From positions 62,001-126,000 of the forward strand of contig NZ_JABBEA010000017.1 of assembly GCF_012912005.1 (NCBI RefSeq): a stretch of 64,000 nt of DNA, read 5' to 3'. The notes under the pieces are model-generated. The model saw only the letters and a program-made list of their open reading frames with translations, did no database searches and was not told where the DNA came from. Positions within the stretch are counted from its first letter, which is position 1. Every line of letters begins with the position of its first letter. Position numbers and translations under genes: made by a program. Of this stretch, positions 61,005 through 64,000 are shown one piece after another. Source of the stretch: Paenibacillus sp. SZ31. Lineage in GTDB: Bacteria; Bacillota; Bacilli; Paenibacillales; Paenibacillaceae.

Positions 61005-62984
61005 ATGGTCGAGCAAATCGATATGTCGGCAGGTTCGACAGGCGGAGGACAGGGGTCTTCAGGCTACGACGCGGACGACATTCAAGTACTTGAAGGGTTG
61101 GTAGCGGTACGGAAACGGCCGGGGATGTACATCGGCAGCACCAGCACTTCAGGTCTACATCATTTGGTATGGGAAATTGTGGACAACGCTGTCGACGAAC
61201 ATCTCGCCAAATTCTGCTCCAAAATCGATATCACACTGCATAAGGACGGTTCTATTACGGTTCAGGATAACGGAAGGGGAATTCCGACAGGTATACATAA
61301 AACAGGGATTCCTACTCCCCAGGTCGTGTTTACGATTTTGCACGCAGGCGGTAAGTTCGGTGGATCAGGATACAAAAAATCCGGCGGTTTGCACGGTGTA
61401 GGTGCGTCAGTTACAAACGCATTGTCCGAATGGCTTGAAGTCGAGATTTTCCGTGATGGCAAGATTCATCGTCAGCGATTCGAATATTGGCAGGACAAAA
61501 AAGGGATTGAACATGTCGGAGAATCGGTGTCCGGTCTCGAAGTGTTGGGTAATACCAATCGGACAGGTACGAAAGTTACATTTAAACCGGATATTCGCGT
61601 GTTCCAGAGCGGCATTCAATTCAATTATGATACACTGGCAGAACGTCTTCAGGAGATTGCTTTTCTGAATTCGGGTCTGAGAATTGTGCTCAAGGACGAA
61701 CGTTCAGGCAATCAGGATGAATACATGTATGAAGGTGGAGCAAGCCAGTTCGTTGCTTTTCTTAACGAAAATAAAGACGTGCTGCATGATGTCATTCACT
61801 TCTATGCGGAGAAGGATGACATTGAAGTCGAAGTGGCAATCCAGTATAACGCGGGTTATACGGAAACGCTCGCTTCATTCGTGAACTCGATCCCTACTCG
61901 GGGTGGCGGTACTCATGAGACCGGATTCAGGGCTGCGTATACCCGTGTAATGAATGACTACGCACGGCGTACCAGCATGATTAAGGAAAAAGATAAAAAC
62001 CTCGAAGGCAATGATTTACGTGAAGGTATGATGGCCGTCATCAGTGTCAAAATGTCTGAGGTTGAATTCGTAGGTCAGACGAAGGATCAACTCGGTAGCG
62101 CTTCCGCTCGAAGTGCAGTGGATTCGGTCGTGTCTGAGAATATTCAAAGGTTTCTGGAAGAAAACCCGCAGGTAGCGCAAACGTTAATTCGCAAAGCGGT
62201 TCAAGCCTCCAGAGCCAGAGAAGCGGCTCGCAAAGCACGGGATGATATGCGCACAGGCAAGAAACGTAGCGAAAGTTCCAACCTGAACGGCAAACTAACG
62301 CCGGCGCAATCAAAGGATTTTACCCGCAATGAGTTATTTATTGTCGAAGGGGATTCCGCAGGTGGTTCTGCCAAACAGGGACGTGACTCGAAGATTCAGG
62401 CTATTCTGCCGCTCAAGGGTAAACCGCTCAATCCGGAAAAATCAAAGCTGGCCGACATTCTCAAAAATGAAGAATACCGTGCCATTACAGCGGCGATTGG
62501 GGCGGGTATTGGAACCGAATTTGCAGTTGAAGACAGCAATTATTCCAAAATTATCATTATGACCGATGCTGATACGGATGGCGCACATATTCAGGTGCTG
62601 TTGTTAACTTTCTTTTATCGTTATATGAAGCCATTAATTGATGCAGGCAAAGTATATATAGCACAGCCGCCATTGTACAAACTTACTCGTAAGTCTGGTA
62701 AGCTCGCGAGCGTTCGATATGCATGGACGGATGAAGAACTGGCGAATTATATGAAGGAATTCGGTAATAATGTTGAGCTTCAACGTTATAAAGGGCTTGG
62801 TGAGATGAATCCGGATCAACTGTGGGAGACAACGATGAATCCGGAAACTCGTGCGATGCTGAAGGTACAGATTGTTGATGCGGCAAAAGCAGAACGTCGT
62901 GTATCTACGCTCATGGGTGATAAGGTTGATCCGCGTAAACGCTGGATTGTAGAGAACGTCGACTTTACAGAGTACGAAGAATAG
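61005..62984 (+). CDS. parE: DNA topoisomerase IV subunit B
   Basis: ParE is the ATPase subunit of topoisomerase IV, which decatenates daughter chromosomes and relaxes supercoils. The 659-residue protein has a GHKL ATPase (IVDNAVDEHLA, VQDNGRGIPTGIH, SGGLHGVGASVTNALS), a transducer domain and a TOPRIM domain (FIVEGDSAGGSAKQGRD, KPLNPEKSKLADILKNEE, MTDADTDGAHI), ending NLRYKGLGEMNPDQLW-type residues and DPRKRWIVENV. Length and motifs distinguish it from GyrB by the parC partner. The ATG follows AAGGGGGAG. parC begins 12 bases after its stop. Confidence 0.95.
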   Translation: MVEQIDMSAGSTGGGQGSSGYDADDIQVLEGLVAVRKRPGMYIGSTSTSGLHHLVWEIVDNAVDEHLAKFCSKIDITLHKDGSITVQDNGRGIPTGIHKTGIPTPQVVFTILHAGGKFGGSGYKKSGGLHGVGASVTNALSEWLEVEIFRDGKIHRQRFEYWQDKKGIEHVGESVSGLEVLGNTNRTGTKVTFKPDIRVFQSGIQFNYDTLAERLQEIAFLNSGLRIVLKDERSGNQDEYMYEGGASQFVAFLNENKDVLHDVIHFYAEKDDIEVEVAIQYNAGYTETLASFVNSIPTRGGGTHETGFRAAYTRVMNDYARRTSMIKEKDKNLEGNDLREGMMAVISVKMSEVEFVGQTKDQLGSASARSAVDSVVSENIQRFLEENPQVAQTLIRKAVQASRAREAARKARDDMRTGKKRSESSNLNGKLTPAQSKDFTRNELFIVEGDSAGGSAKQGRDSKIQAILPLKGKPLNPEKSKLADILKNEEYRAITAAIGAGIGTEFAVEDSNYSKIIIMTDADTDGAHIQVLLLTFFYRYMKPLIDAGKVYIAQPPLYKLTRKSGKLASVRYAWTDEELANYMKEFGNNVELQRYKGLGEMNPDQLWETTMNPETRAMLKVQIVDAAKAERRVSTLMGDKVDPRKRWIVENVDFTEYEE

Positions 62985-62996
62985 AAGGTGCTTGGA

Positions 62997-64000
62997 ATGA
63001 GTCCATCAGAACAATTTATGCCGGCCTTTCTCGAAGAGGTCGTAGGGGACCGTTTCGGTCGCTACTCCAAATATATTATTCAAGATCGAGCCATTCCCGA
63101 CGTACGGGATGGGTTGAAGCCTGTACAGCGGCGTATTCTGTACGCCATGTACGATTCAGGTAATACGCCTGACAAGACTTACCGCAAGTCTGCCAAAACC
63201 GTTGGGGACGTAATGGGTAATTATCATCCTCATGGTGACTCTTCGATCTATGAGGGTATGGTGCGGATGGCACAGCCATGGAAAATGGGCCATATGCTCG
63301 TGGACGGTCATGGTAACTGGGGATCACAGGATGATGACCCGGCAGCGGCGATGCGGTATACGGAGGCCCGTTTGTCGCCCATCGCGATGGAGATGCTTCG
63401 CGATATCGAGAAACGGACCGTTCTGTTTAAGGATAATTTTGATAATACGGCCAAAGAACCGGTTGTATTACCATCCCGTTATCCGAACTTGCTGGTTAAT
63501 GGTGTTAGCGGAATTTCCTCGGGCTTTGCAACGGAGATCCCTACTCACAATCTACGTGAGGTCATTGATGCTTCCATCGCTGTAATGGAAAAACCATCCA
63601 TTGAGCTGGATGAGATCATGATGTTTATGAAAGGTCCTGACTTTCCGACAGGCGGATTGATTATGGGCGGCGATGGCATTCTTGATGCTTATCGCACAGG
63701 TAAAGGGCGGATCTATATCCGGTCCAAAACCGAGATTGAAAACATGCGTGGTGGCAAACAGCAAATCGTTATTACCGAGATCCCTTATCAGGTCGTGAAG
63801 TCTCGTCTGGTTACAGCGATGGAGAACATTCGACTTGAGAAGAAGGTTGAAGGTATTGCCGAAGTGCGTGATGAGAGTGGACGTGAAGGTCTGCGAATCG
63901 TGGTTGAGTTGAAAAAAGAAGCGGATGCACAAGGCATTTTGGCTTATTTGCTGAAGAAAACCGATCTGCAAGTCACCTATAACTTCAATATGGTTGCGAT
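62997..64000 (+). CDS. parC: DNA topoisomerase IV subunit A, 5' part
   Basis: From ATG 62997 (after GAAGGTGCTTGG) the frame is open to the window end, giving 334 codons, so the gene continues outside. It encodes the breakage-reunion domain: DRAIPDVRDGLKPVQRRILYAM, KSAKTVGDVMGNYHPHGDSSIYEGMVRMAQ and AAMRYTEARL with the catalytic Tyr region. The quinolone-resistance-determining positions in HPHGDSSIYE carry the Ser and Glu usual in susceptible proteins. The start is 12 bases after parE, the standard parE-parC order. Confidence 0.95.
   Translation, partial: MSPSEQFMPAFLEEVVGDRFGRYSKYIIQDRAIPDVRDGLKPVQRRILYAMYDSGNTPDKTYRKSAKTVGDVMGNYHPHGDSSIYEGMVRMAQPWKMGHMLVDGHGNWGSQDDDPAAAMRYTEARLSPIAMEMLRDIEKRTVLFKDNFDNTAKEPVVLPSRYPNLLVNGVSGISSGFATEIPTHNLREVIDASIAVMEKPSIELDEIMMFMKGPDFPTGGLIMGGDGILDAYRTGKGRIYIRSKTEIENMRGGKQQIVITEIPYQVVKSRLVTAMENIRLEKKVEGIAEVRDESGREGLRIVVELKKEADAQGILAYLLKKTDLQVTYNFNMVA

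Overview
The window is a chromosomal segment of a low-GC Gram-positive, spore-forming bacterium, most likely Paenibacillus or a close relative. The reasons are strong AGGAGG-type ribosome binding sites, frequent GTG/TTG starts, a T-box leader, SLH and copper-amine-oxidase-like wall proteins, a GerMN lipoprotein, and a gene order (birA-panBCD-dinG...ypmB/tseB-like...asnS-dnaD, with nth further on) that parallels the Bacillus subtilis dinG-ypmB-asnS-dnaD-nth neighbourhood. No rRNA, tRNA, CRISPR array, prophage or intact insertion sequence was seen. Genus assignment is inference from gene content and order.

Layout. 1-6.3 kb: end of a biotin ligase-like gene, a structured leader with a terminator, the pantothenate operon panBCD, a TPR protein and dinG. 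6.5-9.0 kb: rex overlapping an MTA/SAH deaminase, then a TseB-like membrane protein. 9.4-11.4 kb: a membrane-anchored protein overlapping an FtsH-like AAA/M41 protease. 11.6-15.8 kb: 3-hydroxyacyl-CoA dehydrogenase-ackA, then asnS-dnaD. 15.9-18.3 kb: ECF sigma factor, anti-sigma-like protein and a three-repeat membrane protein. 18.6-24.8 kb (minus strand): proB-proA-proC-mtnW-mtnX-mtnB behind a proline T-box, with mtnE further upstream on the same strand.

26-29 kb: first iron locus, a Fur-boxed siderophore-binding lipoprotein followed by an AraC regulator fused to a similar binding domain; then mtnU. 30-34 kb: a small protein, a LysR regulator and leuCD behind a strong promoter whose start region is covered by a Fur box. 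34-42.7 kb: cell-envelope genes (two related amidases, a GerMN lipoprotein, an SLH protein), then nth and a small hypothetical. 43-46.7 kb: a double dynamin-like GTPase with a very GC-rich internal segment. 47-50.6 kb: a heterodimeric ABC exporter. 50.8-54.7 kb: second iron locus (AraC-binding-domain fusion, Fur-boxed lipoprotein, ferredoxin-NADP reductase). 54.9-57.6 kb: purT, a GNAT acetyltransferase and a CAP-domain secreted protein. 57.6-58.1 kb: an intergenic region of inverted-repeat elements. 58.1-60.9 kb: an SGNH hydrolase with an ABC-2 transporter. 61.0 kb to the end: parE and the 5' part of parC.

How it works together. The methionine salvage genes (mtaD, mtnWXB, mtnE, mtnU) are spread over about 23 kb rather than clustered, and mtnWXB appear to ride on the proline operon. 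Two iron loci share the pattern of an orphan binding lipoprotein plus a regulator carrying a similar sensor domain, with no permease in the window. The most unusual units are the possible split FtsH pair, the ECF/anti-sigma/triple-repeat membrane operon with a likely ATT start, the Pro T-box-mtn operon, and the Fur-covered leuCD promoter. All functions are read from sequence motifs and family knowledge; no database search was run.
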